In this document: positions 6,937 to 15,189 of the stretch, one piece after another
Numbering within the stretch: the first letter of the stretch is position 1
Layout of the letters: every line of letters begins with the position of its first letter
Assembly (NCBI GenBank): GCA_040387055.1
Contig: JAZKEM010000077.1
Location: 1 to 48,280 of the forward strand
Direction of reading: 5' to 3'
Source of the DNA: Stenotrophobium sp040387055
GTDB taxonomy: Bacteria; Pseudomonadota; Gammaproteobacteria; Nevskiales; Nevskiaceae
Length of the DNA: 48,280 nt
Made by a program: the position numbers and the translations under genes
The notes under the pieces: model-generated
The model's input: the letters and a program-made list of their open reading frames with translations, nothing else
Told to the model about the DNA's origin: nothing
Database searches by the model: none

Positions 6937-8633
6937 GCGGCGCGAAGGTCTTCAATCTGCAGATCGATACTCTCTCGCCCCTGCCAACGATTAATCGTCA
7001 GGCGATAGACGAGTTGCACCAGGCCACGACGCTGCATGCGCTCGACGCCACCAAAATCCATCGCAGCCAAGCTCACGCCGTTCACACGCACTTTGTATTT
7101 CACATGCGTTTGCGTGGCCCCAACCAAGCGCGCTTCTTCAATTTCAAACACACCCTCAAAACGTGGCTCTGGAAAACCCTGCCCCCATGGGCCAGCGCGC
7201 TCCAGAACTTGAGCGGTTTCGATATGCAGTTCTTTCGGCGTGAGCGCGCCATCCGTTTCAATCACTTGCTCCAACTGCGCAGGCTCAAGCCACGCGCTGC
7301 AGATCGCATCGAATGCCGCACTGAACGTCTCGTAGTGCTGCTCTGGCAGAGTTAACCCCGCTGCCATGGCGTGACCACCGAAGCGTTCAATCATGCCGGG
7401 GAATCGTGCATCAACCGCGGCGATCGCATCACGAATATGCAGGCCCGAAATTGAACGACCTGAGCCTTTCAACAGACCGCCTTCTTTGGCGCGTGCAAAA
7501 GCAATCGCAGGACGATGTAGTTTTTCTTTGACACGTGACGCGACGAGACCCACCACACCCTCGTGCCAATCAGGGTCAAACAAACAGACGCCGACATTGC
7601 TGCCTTCTTCGGCAACAATCTGCAGCGCTTCATCCTTCATCTGCGTTTCGATTTCTCGACGCGAGCGATTGAGCTTATCGAGAGTGCGTGCTGATTCTTC
7701 AGCAGCTACGGCGTCGTCGCACATCAAGCATTCGATACCGATGCGCATGTCTTCGAGGCGGCCTGCTGCGTTGATGCGCGGCCCAATCACAAAGCCTAGA
7801 TCCGTCGCGGAGATTTGTGCAGGCGCGCGGCCTGCCGCTTCCAGCAACGCCAACATGCCCTGTCGCGCGTGTCCTGCGCGTATGCGTGCGACGCCCTGCT
7901 GAACAAGAATGCGATTATTGTGATCAAGACGCACCACGTCCGCCACAGTTCCGAGTGCAACAAGGTCGAGATAGTCCGCGAGATTGGGCACGGCGCGATC
8001 AGCGAACCAACCACTCTCACGCAGGCGTGCGCGCAGCGCCATCAGCACGTAGAACATCACGCCAACACCGGCTAGATGTTTACTCGGGAAAGAACAGCCC
8101 GGCTGATTCGGATTAACGATGGCATCTGCCGCAGGCAGTTCAGGACCAGGCAAGTGGTGATCGGTGATCAACACATCCATGCCCAATGCTTTGGCGCGTG
8201 CAACGCCACTCACGCTGGCGATGCCGTTATCGACGGTCACTAATAATTCTGCGCCCTGCTCCGCTGCGAGTTCGGCTAATGCAGGCGATAAGCCGTAGCC
8301 CATCAGGAAACGATCTGGCACCACATAACCAACCGACTTCGCACCCATCGCGCGTAGCGCAAGCATTGCGAGCGCAGTGCTGGTTGCGCCGTCTGCGTCA
8401 TAGTCGCCAGCAATCACAATCTTGCGCTGTCGACGCAGCGCGTCTTCAAGCAGCACACAAGCGGCATCTATGCCTTTAAGCAGAGATGGCGGTACGAGAT
8501 TTTTTAATTCGAGCGGCAGATCAGATTCCACCACGCCGCGCGCCGCATAGACGCGACGCAGAACAGGATGCAGTGTCGCAGGCAGCGCATTGATATCGCC
8601 CAAGGTGCGTTGGCGAATAAGTGGCTGACTCAC
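6933..8633 (-). CDS. recJ: single-stranded-DNA-specific 5'-3' exonuclease RecJ
   Basis: A 566-residue DHH-family nuclease acting in recombinational repair and mismatch repair. Motifs appear in order: GDYDADGATSTAL (motif I, metal-binding Asp residues), TVDNGIAS, the eponymous ITDHHLPG (DHH), AGVGVMFYVLMAL, and GSGRSISGLHIRDAI with RFGGHAMAAGL in the DHHA1 domain, followed by the C-terminal OB domain. The start is set at the GTG at 8633: a GGAG sits 8-9 bases upstream and the GTG overlaps the stop of the preceding permease gene as GTGA. A longer frame upstream of this GTG is unlikely to be used. The stop shares TTAA with the convergent membrane-protein gene. Confidence 0.95.
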   Translation of the reverse strand: MSQPLIRQRTLGDINALPATLHPVLRRVYAARGVVESDLPLELKNLVPPSLLKGIDAACVLLEDALRRQRKIVIAGDYDADGATSTALAMLALRAMGAKSVGYVVPDRFLMGYGLSPALAELAAEQGAELLVTVDNGIASVSGVARAKALGMDVLITDHHLPGPELPAADAIVNPNQPGCSFPSKHLAGVGVMFYVLMALRARLRESGWFADRAVPNLADYLDLVALGTVADVVRLDHNNRILVQQGVARIRAGHARQGMLALLEAAGRAPAQISATDLGFVIGPRINAAGRLEDMRIGIECLMCDDAVAAEESARTLDKLNRSRREIETQMKDEALQIVAEEGSNVGVCLFDPDWHEGVVGLVASRVKEKLHRPAIAFARAKEGGLLKGSGRSISGLHIRDAIAAVDARFPGMIERFGGHAMAAGLTLPEQHYETFSAAFDAICSAWLEPAQLEQVIETDGALTPKELHIETAQVLERAGPWGQGFPEPRFEGVFEIEEARLVGATQTHVKYKVRVNGVSLAAMDFGGVERMQRRGLVQLVYRLTINRWQGRESIDLQIEDLRAA

Positions 8634-9394
8634 TGCCAAGTCTCCACGCCCTGCAATAACAACCATGCACCCATCAGCAGCGTCACCGATTCAAATGCAC
8701 GCTTGATAAAGCGATTGCCTTTGAGCAGTGCAAGCGAGCTGCCGAAATATCCACCGAGCACACCGCCAACCGCGAGTGCGGGAATCCAATCCCAACGCAC
8801 GGGCGCAGCAAGTGCAACGGTGACCCCTGCAATGCTATTCCAGACCAAAGCCACCATCAGCATGGTGCTGGCGACAGCTGCTTGGTAGTCAAACCCAAAC
8901 CAGCGAAGAAACACGAGCGTTGCAAATAAGCCGGGGCCAGAAGGAAACACACCACACAAGAAACCGACGACACTCATCAAGCCAGCACCAATCCAAAGAC
9001 CACGACCTTCGCGATTTCGCGGCGCTGCGATCACGCCGAAGTCAGGTTTGAGAATGGAATAAATCGCCATCGCGATATTCGTCACGCCGAACAGGACTTT
9101 GCCCGACGCAGCAGGAATAACGAGTGCAGAGAGGTTGCCGATGATGAGGCCCGGCACGCCAACGGCGAGCATCAAGCCGATGAGCGGCCAATCAAACTTG
9201 AAGCTGCGAAGGAGTTTTCCCGCAGAGCCCACACCAAGTGCAACGACTGCAACCTTGTGTGTGACTATGGCGAGTGTGAAAGGCAGGCCAAGCGCGATGA
9301 GCGCGGGAAACTGCACCAGCCCTGCTCCGCCACCGGCAAGCGCCGAGAAGAAACTCGCGACGAAGCCGGTGAGTAGTAGGGGCAGTTGATCCAT
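8630..9394 (-). CDS. TauE/SafE family sulfite-exporter-like permease
   Basis: A 254-residue membrane protein with about eight hydrophobic segments. It matches the TauE/SafE (DUF81) family: an N-terminal GFVASFFSALAGGGAGLVQFPALIALGLP repeat motif, and the second-half counterpart GLMSVVGFLCGVFPSGPGLFATLVFLRWFG. Family members move small organic or inorganic anions such as sulfite or sulfoacetate across the inner membrane; the substrate here is unknown. Its stop overlaps the recJ GTG (GTGA). It lies 40 bases downstream of thrC behind a small GC-rich hairpin. Confidence 0.88.
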   Translation of the reverse strand: MDQLPLLLTGFVASFFSALAGGGAGLVQFPALIALGLPFTLAIVTHKVAVVALGVGSAGKLLRSFKFDWPLIGLMLAVGVPGLIIGNLSALVIPAASGKVLFGVTNIAMAIYSILKPDFGVIAAPRNREGRGLWIGAGLMSVVGFLCGVFPSGPGLFATLVFLRWFGFDYQAAVASTMLMVALVWNSIAGVTVALAAPVRWDWIPALAVGGVLGGYFGSSLALLKGNRFIKRAFESVTLLMGAWLLLQGVETWQ

Positions 9395-9411
9395 AAGTGA
9401 AGAAATCGTCA

Positions 9412-9428
9412 GGCCGCGTTGAGCGGCC
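9412..9428 (-). terminator. GC-rich hairpin after thrC
   Basis: GGCCGC and GCGGCC pair around a 5-base loop, seven bases past the thrC stop and before the permease ATG. There is no run of T after the stem on the minus strand, so it may attenuate or protect the message rather than terminate. Confidence 0.35.
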
Positions 9429-9434
9429 CTTCGA

Positions 9435-10541
9435 TTACTTCATATTCGCGCGCAGTGCCGCTTCGACTTCTGAGCGTTCGGCAGAAACTTGAATCAAGTC
9501 TTTCAGGCCGCCTTGGATGATGACGTCCGGATCTTTCAGCCCGTTGCCGGTTAGTGTGCAGACGATGGTGCTACCGTCCGCAATCTTGCCGTTCTTGATG
9601 TCGCGCAGTGCGCCGCACAGCGAAGCCGCCGAAGCAGGTTCGCAGAACACGCCTTCGCTGCCAGCTAGCAAACGCTGGGTGGCGAGAATGTCTTCATCAA
9701 CGCATTCATCGAACCAGCCGCCGGATTCCTTCTGCGCATTCCAGGCGTGATCCCAAGACTGTGGATCGCCGATGCGGATAGCGGTGGCGACGGTCTCTGG
9801 ATCTTTCACGATGCCGCCGCGCAGAAACGGCGCAGCGCCAGCGGCCTGATAGCCGAGCATCTTTGGGCGACCGTACTTGGCGTCACCGAGCTTGTAGCCT
9901 TCCATGCTGGCGGAAGTGCGAATGCCAACGGATTCGCTATAGCCCATCCAGTAAGCGGTGATGTTGCCGGCATTGCCGACTGGCAAGCAGTGATAGTCCG
10001 GCGCGCGGCCGAGTGCTTCGAGAATTTCGAACGCGGCGGTCTTCTGACCCTGGAGGCGATACGGGTTGATCGAGTTCACAATCGCAACTGGCGTGGTCTG
10101 GCCAACTTCTTTCACGAGGCGCATGCCGTCGTCGAAGTTGCCTTTGATCTGCACAACAACGGCGCCATGCACCACAGCCTGTGCAAGTTTACCGAGCGCG
10201 ATCTTGCCGTCCGGAATCAGCACGAATGCCGTCACGCCAGCGCGCACGGCGTAGGCCGCAGCAGCTGCAGAAGTGTTGCCGGTCGATGCGCAGATGATCG
10301 CGCGTGAACCACGATGCACAGCATCCGTCACCGCTACGGTCATGCCGCGATCTTTGAACGAACCGGTTGGATTCAAGCCTTCAAACTTCACATAGATCTC
10401 GCCGCCAAAACCAACCTTCTTCGGCAGGTTCTCAAGCTTGATCAGCGGCGTGCGGCCTTCACCGAGCTCGATGGCGCGAACGTCTGGGCCAAAAGGCAGG
10501 CGGTCGCGGTATGTATTAACCAATCCGGTATAGCGAGTCAT
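9435..10541 (-). CDS. thrC: threonine synthase (short form)
   Basis: A 368-residue PLP enzyme converting O-phosphohomoserine to threonine. The PLP lysine is in NPTGSFKDRG (about residue 63). Other family blocks are CASTGNTSAAAAAYA, SINPYRLQGQKTAAFEI, PVGNAGNITAYW, GVFCEPASAAS and the C-terminal LTGNGLKDP. The sequence matches the short Bacillus-type threonine synthase rather than the longer N-terminally extended form of E. coli or Pseudomonas. A stretch around SMEGYKLGDAKYG looks like a small insertion. Start set at the ATG at 10541, preceded by AGGAC at good distance; an upstream in-frame codon is less likely. Clustered with hom, but no thrB is seen. Confidence 0.95.
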   Translation of the reverse strand: MTRYTGLVNTYRDRLPFGPDVRAIELGEGRTPLIKLENLPKKVGFGGEIYVKFEGLNPTGSFKDRGMTVAVTDAVHRGSRAIICASTGNTSAAAAAYAVRAGVTAFVLIPDGKIALGKLAQAVVHGAVVVQIKGNFDDGMRLVKEVGQTTPVAIVNSINPYRLQGQKTAAFEILEALGRAPDYHCLPVGNAGNITAYWMGYSESVGIRTSASMEGYKLGDAKYGRPKMLGYQAAGAAPFLRGGIVKDPETVATAIRIGDPQSWDHAWNAQKESGGWFDECVDEDILATQRLLAGSEGVFCEPASAASLCGALRDIKNGKIADGSTIVCTLTGNGLKDPDVIIQGGLKDLIQVSAERSEVEAALRANMK

Positions 10542-10567
10542 GTTCTTGTCCTGGGTAAAACTTATCG

Positions 10568-11185
10568 TCAAAACTTAAAAGGCCTATCCAGCATTTGCTT
10601 GAGATTAGCGCTGACCTGCGGCCACTCCTCACGCGTGATGCTGAAGTAGACGGTGTGGCGAATACGTCCGCCCTGCACCACCATGTGATTCCTGAAAATA
10701 CCTTCTTGCGTTGCGCCAATACGCGCAATCGCAGCACGTGATTTCTCGTTGAGCGAATCGGTCTTCAACTCCACCCGATTCAGCTTCAGCGTTTCAAACG
10801 CATGCTTCAACAACAAAATCTTGCACTCGGTATTCACTGGCGTGCGTTGAACACTGCCGGTGTACCAAGTCCAACCTATCTCTGCACTGCGATGCATCGC
10901 TGCAATATTGCCAAAGCGCGTGCTGCCAACAATACGCCCGTCATGCCGCGTGCGGATCACAAATGGCAAAGCCTTGCCTGCTTGCTGATCGTTCAGCGCA
11001 TCATTGATGAACTGACGCATCGGCACATCACCTGCGCATGACGCTGGAAACCAGCGAAACAAGGCTTCATCCAAACCCACCGCACAAAGCTCAGCATGAT
11101 GCTCGGCTTGCAGCGGCTCCAAGGTCACGTAAGTACCTTTGAGAGTGACCGGGATAAATTCCGGAATGCTGAGATCGCCCGCCAT
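10568..11185 (-). CDS. GNAT-family N-acetyltransferase (RimJ/RimL-like)
   Basis: A 205-residue acetyltransferase of the GNAT superfamily. Visible family blocks are TYVTLEPLQAEHHAEL near the N-terminus, LPFVIRTRHDGRIVGSTRF, EIGWTWYTGSVQRTPVNTECKILLLKHAFE and RVELKTDSLNEKSRAAIARIGATQEGIFRNH. The last block holds the acetyl-CoA-binding helix typical of RimJ/RimL-like enzymes. The acceptor substrate cannot be told. It lies between hom and thrC on the same strand, so it is probably co-transcribed with threonine biosynthesis. An in-frame TTG at 11209 exists, but the ATG at 11185 is preferred. Confidence 0.85.
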   Translation of the reverse strand: MAGDLSIPEFIPVTLKGTYVTLEPLQAEHHAELCAVGLDEALFRWFPASCAGDVPMRQFINDALNDQQAGKALPFVIRTRHDGRIVGSTRFGNIAAMHRSAEIGWTWYTGSVQRTPVNTECKILLLKHAFETLKLNRVELKTDSLNEKSRAAIARIGATQEGIFRNHMVVQGGRIRHTVYFSITREEWPQVSANLKQMLDRPFKF

Positions 11186-11199
11186 GACTTTGCTCGTCA

Positions 11200-11217
11200 G
11201 AGTCTGCAAGCAGACTC
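11200..11217 (-). repeat. perfect 18-bp palindrome at the hom stop codon
   Basis: GAGTCTGC and GCAGACTC are separated by two bases; as RNA this would be a 7-bp stem with a 4-base loop. It overlaps the hom stop codon and precedes the GNAT gene. No U-tract follows on the minus strand, so it is more likely an mRNA-processing or attenuating hairpin than a full terminator. Confidence 0.5.
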
Positions 11218-12529
11218 AGTCGTTGAAATGCTCCACACGGAAGCGCGACACGCCAGCGTGAACGAAAGGCAGCTTCTGCATTTCGGCCAGCGCTTCGTTA
11301 AATTTCTTTTCCTGCACAACCGAAGTGATGATCGCAATCGTCGCATCTTCATCATCACGCGGCTCGCGCTGGATGATGGCTTCGACGCTGATGTCATGGC
11401 TGGCGAGGATGGCGGTGATGCGCGACAGCACGCCTGCTTCGTCCGCAACTTGCAGACGCAGGTAATGCGCGCTCTGTACATTGTCCATCGCAACGAGCGG
11501 CAATTCGCGAATTGCGTCTGGCTGGAAAGCCAGCGCTGGCACGAAGTGCTTGGCATCAGCCGACAACAAACGCGCTGCATCGACCAGATCAGCGACAACA
11601 GCCGAAGCCGTTGCATCACCACCTGCACCGCGGCCGTAGAAGCCGACCTGACCAACCGCATTGCCCTTCAGCAATACCGTGTTCAGAACGCCATCAACTT
11701 TCGCCAATAATTTGTTTTCAGGAATCAGCGTTGGCTGCACACGCACTTCAACACCGTTGTCGCCACGCTTGGCGATGCCCAGATGCTTGATGCGATAGCC
11801 CATCGCCTGCGCGATGGTGATGTCCTGCGGGGTCACCTTGGTGATGCCTTCGGTGTGGACGGATGCAAACGATAGCGGCGTGCCGAAAGCACTGGCCGCC
11901 AAAATGGTGAGCTTGTGCGCAGCGTCGATACCTTCAACGTCAAAGGTCGGATCCGCTTCGGCATAGCCGAGCTTCTGTGCCTGCTTGAGCGCATCGGCAA
12001 AGCTCTCACCCTTCTCCGTCATCTGCGTGAGAATGTAGTTACCGGTGCCGTTGATGATGCCGGCCAAGCTTTCGATACGGTTGCCTGCCATGCCTTCGCG
12101 GATCGCCTTGATCACCGGAACGCCACCAGCCACAGCGGATTCAAATGCAACGATCACGCCCTTGCTGCGTGCGGCAGCGAAAATTTCATTGCCCTGCTCA
12201 GCAATCAGTGCCTTGTTGGCGGTAACGACGTGCTTACCGCGTGCGATCGCTGCGAGGATCAATTCTCGTGCGACATCCTTGCCACCGATGAGCTCAACGA
12301 CGACATCGACGTCTGCATCACGTGCAATCGTCATTGGATCAGCAGCAATGGTAATTCCGGTGAGATCGCAATCGCGCTGGCGCGACAGGTCACGCGCAGA
12401 CGCGTGCGTCACCACGATGGGACGGCCAACGCGGCGTTCAATTTCTGCAGCGTTGTTCTTCAGCAAACGGACTACGCCTTGGCCGACGGTGCCGAGACCG
12501 ATAACACCTACGCGAACTGCATTACCCAT
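11216..12529 (-). CDS. hom: homoserine dehydrogenase
   Basis: A 437-residue monofunctional homoserine dehydrogenase, the NAD(P)H-dependent reduction of aspartate semialdehyde to homoserine. The N-terminal Rossmann motif is GVIGLGTVGQGVV. The catalytic region has ANKALIAEQG, AGGVPVIKAIREG, GIINGTGNYILTQM and YAEADPTFDVEGIDAAHK, with the catalytic Lys in the last. The C-terminal ~85 residues (YLRLQVADEAGVLSRITAILASH) are an ACT domain, the usual site of threonine feedback inhibition. It is not fused to aspartokinase, unlike E. coli ThrA. Start supported by an AGGTGA upstream. First gene of the hom-GNAT-thrC run. Confidence 0.97.
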   Translation of the reverse strand: MGNAVRVGVIGLGTVGQGVVRLLKNNAAEIERRVGRPIVVTHASARDLSRQRDCDLTGITIAADPMTIARDADVDVVVELIGGKDVARELILAAIARGKHVVTANKALIAEQGNEIFAAARSKGVIVAFESAVAGGVPVIKAIREGMAGNRIESLAGIINGTGNYILTQMTEKGESFADALKQAQKLGYAEADPTFDVEGIDAAHKLTILAASAFGTPLSFASVHTEGITKVTPQDITIAQAMGYRIKHLGIAKRGDNGVEVRVQPTLIPENKLLAKVDGVLNTVLLKGNAVGQVGFYGRGAGGDATASAVVADLVDAARLLSADAKHFVPALAFQPDAIRELPLVAMDNVQSAHYLRLQVADEAGVLSRITAILASHDISVEAIIQREPRDDEDATIAIITSVVQEKKFNEALAEMQKLPFVHAGVSRFRVEHFND

Positions 12530-12618
12530 ACCATTTCACCTGACAAATTCATGCCTTTTCAGGCAGCCGTCCCTACATCTGCTTTGACTCTGGGATTGGG
12601 GACGGAAAAAGGGGCGGT

Positions 12619-12647
12619 ATTATCGATTCAGCCCCCTGATATTGCAA
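12619..12647 (-). promoter_or_regulatory. candidate sigma70 promoter for hom
   Basis: Read on the minus strand, TTGCAA (12647-12642) and GATAAT (12624-12619) are separated by 17 bases, giving four and five matches to consensus. It lies just after the nlpD stop and leaves a leader of about 80 bases before hom. A GGGGC/GCCCC stem followed by five T overlaps the same stretch and may terminate nlpD transcripts. Confidence 0.45.
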
Positions 12648-12659
12648 AGAAACCGGCGC

Positions 12660-13550
12660 TTAATTGCCGCTAAGTTTTGCGCCCGGGGTGGTTTCACGTT
12701 TGGGCAAAAACCGCATTGGGTCGACGGGTTGGCCGCGTTCACGGATTTCAAAGTGCAGAAATGGCTTGTTTTCAGGACCATTTCCGAGCTCGCCAATGGG
12801 CTGCCCGGCGGTCACCACATCGCCTTCGTTTACGTTGCGGTGGCGGTTGTAGCTGTAGGCCGATAAATACGTGTCGTTGTGCTTGATGATAATCAGCTCG
12901 CCATAGCCCTTGAGCGCGTTGCCGCTGTACACCACTCGACCGGGTGCGGCCGCGAACACTGGCTGGCCAAAATTTCCACCGAAATCCAAGCCTTTAAAGC
13001 CCGCTTGTGGGGCATAAGTCTTGAGAATCGTGCCCGTTGTTGGCCAAAACCACTCAAAGCCACTGCTGGCGGCGGATGGGGGCACCGTAAACACGGGCGT
13101 TGCGACTGGGGCCGATGGCGTTGCGATGACGCTCGGACTCGCCGGCACAATCACCGATGGCACCGGTTTGGACGCAACTCGCTCAGCTTCAACTGGAGAC
13201 TGGGGCCGACTAACTGGCGGCGACACCGGAACGGGTTTGGCGACTGGGCGCTCTGCTCGAGGCTTGAGCCTGAGCACCCTGCCCGGAATGATTCGAAAAT
13301 CCGAATCGATGCCATTCCAACTAGCGAGGTCGTGATAGTCGATCTGGTTACGGAAGGCGATGGAATAAAGCGTATCGCCAGGACGCACGGTGTAGCTATC
13401 ACCATCAGAACGGCGCACTTGAGTTGCTGGCGTGCGCCCCGGAGAACTGGTGCGCTGCGCCGGTTCATTGCCCCAGCGCATCAGTCCGCTGCAGGCACTC
13501 AAGCTCAACAAGAGGACCGGCAGCAAGCATTGCGCGATCCGACGCTGCAT
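12660..13550 (-). CDS. nlpD: murein hydrolase activator NlpD (lipoprotein)
   Basis: A 296-residue outer-membrane lipoprotein. The signal peptide ends in the lipobox LSAC with the lipidated Cys at residue 20. A LysM domain (SYTVRPGDTLYSIAFRN..., about 51-97) binds peptidoglycan. A long Pro/Ala/Val linker follows, then a C-terminal M23-like domain (about 180-285, with GLDFGGNFGQPVFAAAPGRV and FLHFEIRERG). The catalytic His before GLDF and the HxH motif are degraded (FKGLDF, YSYNRH), as in E. coli NlpD, which activates the amidase AmiC rather than cutting murein itself. It follows pcm and surE, but no rpoS follows it. Confidence 0.92.
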   Translation of the reverse strand: MQRRIAQCLLPVLLLSLSACSGLMRWGNEPAQRTSSPGRTPATQVRRSDGDSYTVRPGDTLYSIAFRNQIDYHDLASWNGIDSDFRIIPGRVLRLKPRAERPVAKPVPVSPPVSRPQSPVEAERVASKPVPSVIVPASPSVIATPSAPVATPVFTVPPSAASSGFEWFWPTTGTILKTYAPQAGFKGLDFGGNFGQPVFAAAPGRVVYSGNALKGYGELIIIKHNDTYLSAYSYNRHRNVNEGDVVTAGQPIGELGNGPENKPFLHFEIRERGQPVDPMRFLPKRETTPGAKLSGN

Positions 13551-13555
13551 CGCTT

Positions 13556-14233
13556 TTAGACCTTGCCCGCGAGCAGCGGCACAAAGCTGACGGAGGCCAA
13601 GTCCGTTTCCTTCATGCCTGCGGTGGTGTGTTCAATCAATCGCAGCGACTGTCGCCCCTGAGGGCCTACCGGAATAATCAGGCGGCCGCCAAGCGCGAGC
13701 TGCGCTAATAATGCAGGCGGCACTTTCTCGGCGCCCGCAGTCACGATGATGCCGTCGTAAGGCGCATAAGGAAGCCAGCCGCCCATGCCATCGGCGTAGC
13801 CGAAATGCACATTGCGATAGCCCATCGCTGTCATACGCTTGCGTGCGATTTCTGTCAGCGGCTTGATACGTTCAACGCTGAATACAGTCTCAACCAATTC
13901 GGCCAACACTGCAGTCTGATACGCGCTGCCTGTGCCAATTTCCAAAACACGCTTGAGCTTTTTGCCATCAAGCAGCGCCTGCGTCATCAACGCAACCACT
14001 ACCGGCTGAGAGATCGTTTGTGCGTGACCAATCGGCAATGCGGAATTTTCGTAAGCGCGTTCCTTCAGCGCTTCATCGACGAATTCATGGCGCGGTATTT
14101 TTTCCATGACCTTGAGCACACGCTCGTCATGAATACCTTCGGCACGAAGCTTTTCGATAAGACCGGCACGGCGATTGGTCGAGAGATAACCATGCCCACG
14201 TGCGGCGGCAGCCTGTCTGTAAATGTAGTTCAT
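13556..14233 (-). CDS. pcm: protein-L-isoaspartate O-methyltransferase
   Basis: A 225-residue SAM-dependent methyltransferase that repairs isoaspartyl residues in damaged proteins. The hallmark PRHEFVDEALKERAYENSAL is followed by IGHAQTISQPVVVALM. The SAM-binding motif is VLEIGTGSAYQTAVLAEL, then YAPYDGIIVTAGAEKVPPALL and GGRLIIPVGP. All are standard for PCMT. The start overlaps the surE stop (ATGA), and nlpD begins six bases after its stop, a conserved surE-pcm-nlpD arrangement. Typical family length is about 210 residues, so there may be a slight N-terminal extension. Confidence 0.96.
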   Translation of the reverse strand: MNYIYRQAAAARGHGYLSTNRRAGLIEKLRAEGIHDERVLKVMEKIPRHEFVDEALKERAYENSALPIGHAQTISQPVVVALMTQALLDGKKLKRVLEIGTGSAYQTAVLAELVETVFSVERIKPLTEIARKRMTAMGYRNVHFGYADGMGGWLPYAPYDGIIVTAGAEKVPPALLAQLALGGRLIIPVGPQGRQSLRLIEHTTAGMKETDLASVSFVPLLAGKV

Positions 14234-14976
14234 AGACTTTGCGCCCAGCCTTGCAAGCGCTCGACAGAACTGTGTCGCGTCAGATCAACCAACAGCGGCG
14301 TGATCGAAACGCGCTTGTTGGCGACTGCATAAAAATCGGTGCCCGGGCCACAATCCGCTTCAGCACCTGCAGCGCCGATCCAATAAATGGTGCGGCCGCG
14401 TGGGTCTTGCGACTTCGTCACATCACCCGAGCGATGGCGATTGCCGAGACGCGTGACTTCAAAACCTTGCAGCTCATCCCAAGGGACGTCTGGCACATTG
14501 ATGTTGAGAATGGTGTCGCCGGGCAAACGATCTTCCTGCAAACGATCAATCAAACGCATCGTCACGCGCGCGGCAGTGTCGTAATGCTTGGGGTTCACTG
14601 CAACTGTAGAGATCGCGATTGCCGGAAAGCCAAGATGACGCCCTTCCATTGCCGCAGCAACGGTGCCGGAATACAGCGTGTCGTCACCCAGATTTGCACC
14701 AGCATTAATACCAGACACAACCATCTCTGGCGGTTGTTCCAACAGCGTTGTCAGCGCGAGATAAACGCAGTCACTAGGTGTGCCATCAACGCAGCTCACG
14801 CCATCAGCATGCTTCTGCACGCGCAAAGGATTCAGCAGCGTCAGCGAGTTACTCGCGCCGCTACGATTACGGTCAGGCGCCACGACGTCGACAGTGTGCC
14901 GCGTCAGCAAATGTTCTTGCAGGCAACGCAGGCCTGGAGCCGTGCAGCCATCGTCATTGGAAAGCAGGATGCGCAT
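14230..14976 (-). CDS. surE: 5'/3'-nucleotidase SurE
   Basis: A 248-residue metal-dependent nucleotidase and exopolyphosphatase linked to stationary-phase survival. The metal-binding NDDG lies at residues 7-10 (MRILLSNDDG), followed by APDRNRSGASNSLTL, the second metal site, and VVSGINAGANLGDDTLYSGTVAAAMEG. Later blocks LNINVPDVPWDELQG and DFYAVANKRVSITPL are also family-typical. It is the first gene of surE-pcm-nlpD. In many gammaproteobacteria truD lies just upstream; here the upstream neighbour is a divergent Smr-domain gene. Confidence 0.96.
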   Translation of the reverse strand: MRILLSNDDGCTAPGLRCLQEHLLTRHTVDVVAPDRNRSGASNSLTLLNPLRVQKHADGVSCVDGTPSDCVYLALTTLLEQPPEMVVSGINAGANLGDDTLYSGTVAAAMEGRHLGFPAIAISTVAVNPKHYDTAARVTMRLIDRLQEDRLPGDTILNINVPDVPWDELQGFEVTRLGNRHRSGDVTKSQDPRGRTIYWIGAAGAEADCGPGTDFYAVANKRVSITPLLVDLTRHSSVERLQGWAQSL

Positions 14977-15086
14977 CTAGAGTCGAGTCGAAAAATCAGC
15001 GTCAGTTTAGCTTGATCACCGCTATCATTGGGCGACCGTTTTAATCATTGAAAGTGGCGCTCGCAAAGCCCCTTTGCCCAGCGACA

Positions 15087-15134
15087 CTCGTTAATAATTA
15101 TTAATTAATGCAATTATATGAAAATATTTATTAA
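15087..15134. promoter_or_regulatory. A+T-rich tract between divergent surE and the smr gene
   Basis: About 48 bases are almost entirely A and T, in sharp contrast to the flanks. They contain the perfect palindrome TTAATAATTATTAA (15091-15104), overlapping TTAATTAA. It is probably promoter or UP-element sequence for the smr gene on plus, and possibly for surE. No single -35/-10 pair stands out. Confidence 0.4.
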
Positions 15135-15189
15135 CATCAATGCCAAGCACCCGAAATTGGGCGACTGAAGTGGTCCAGCAGGATTCGCG

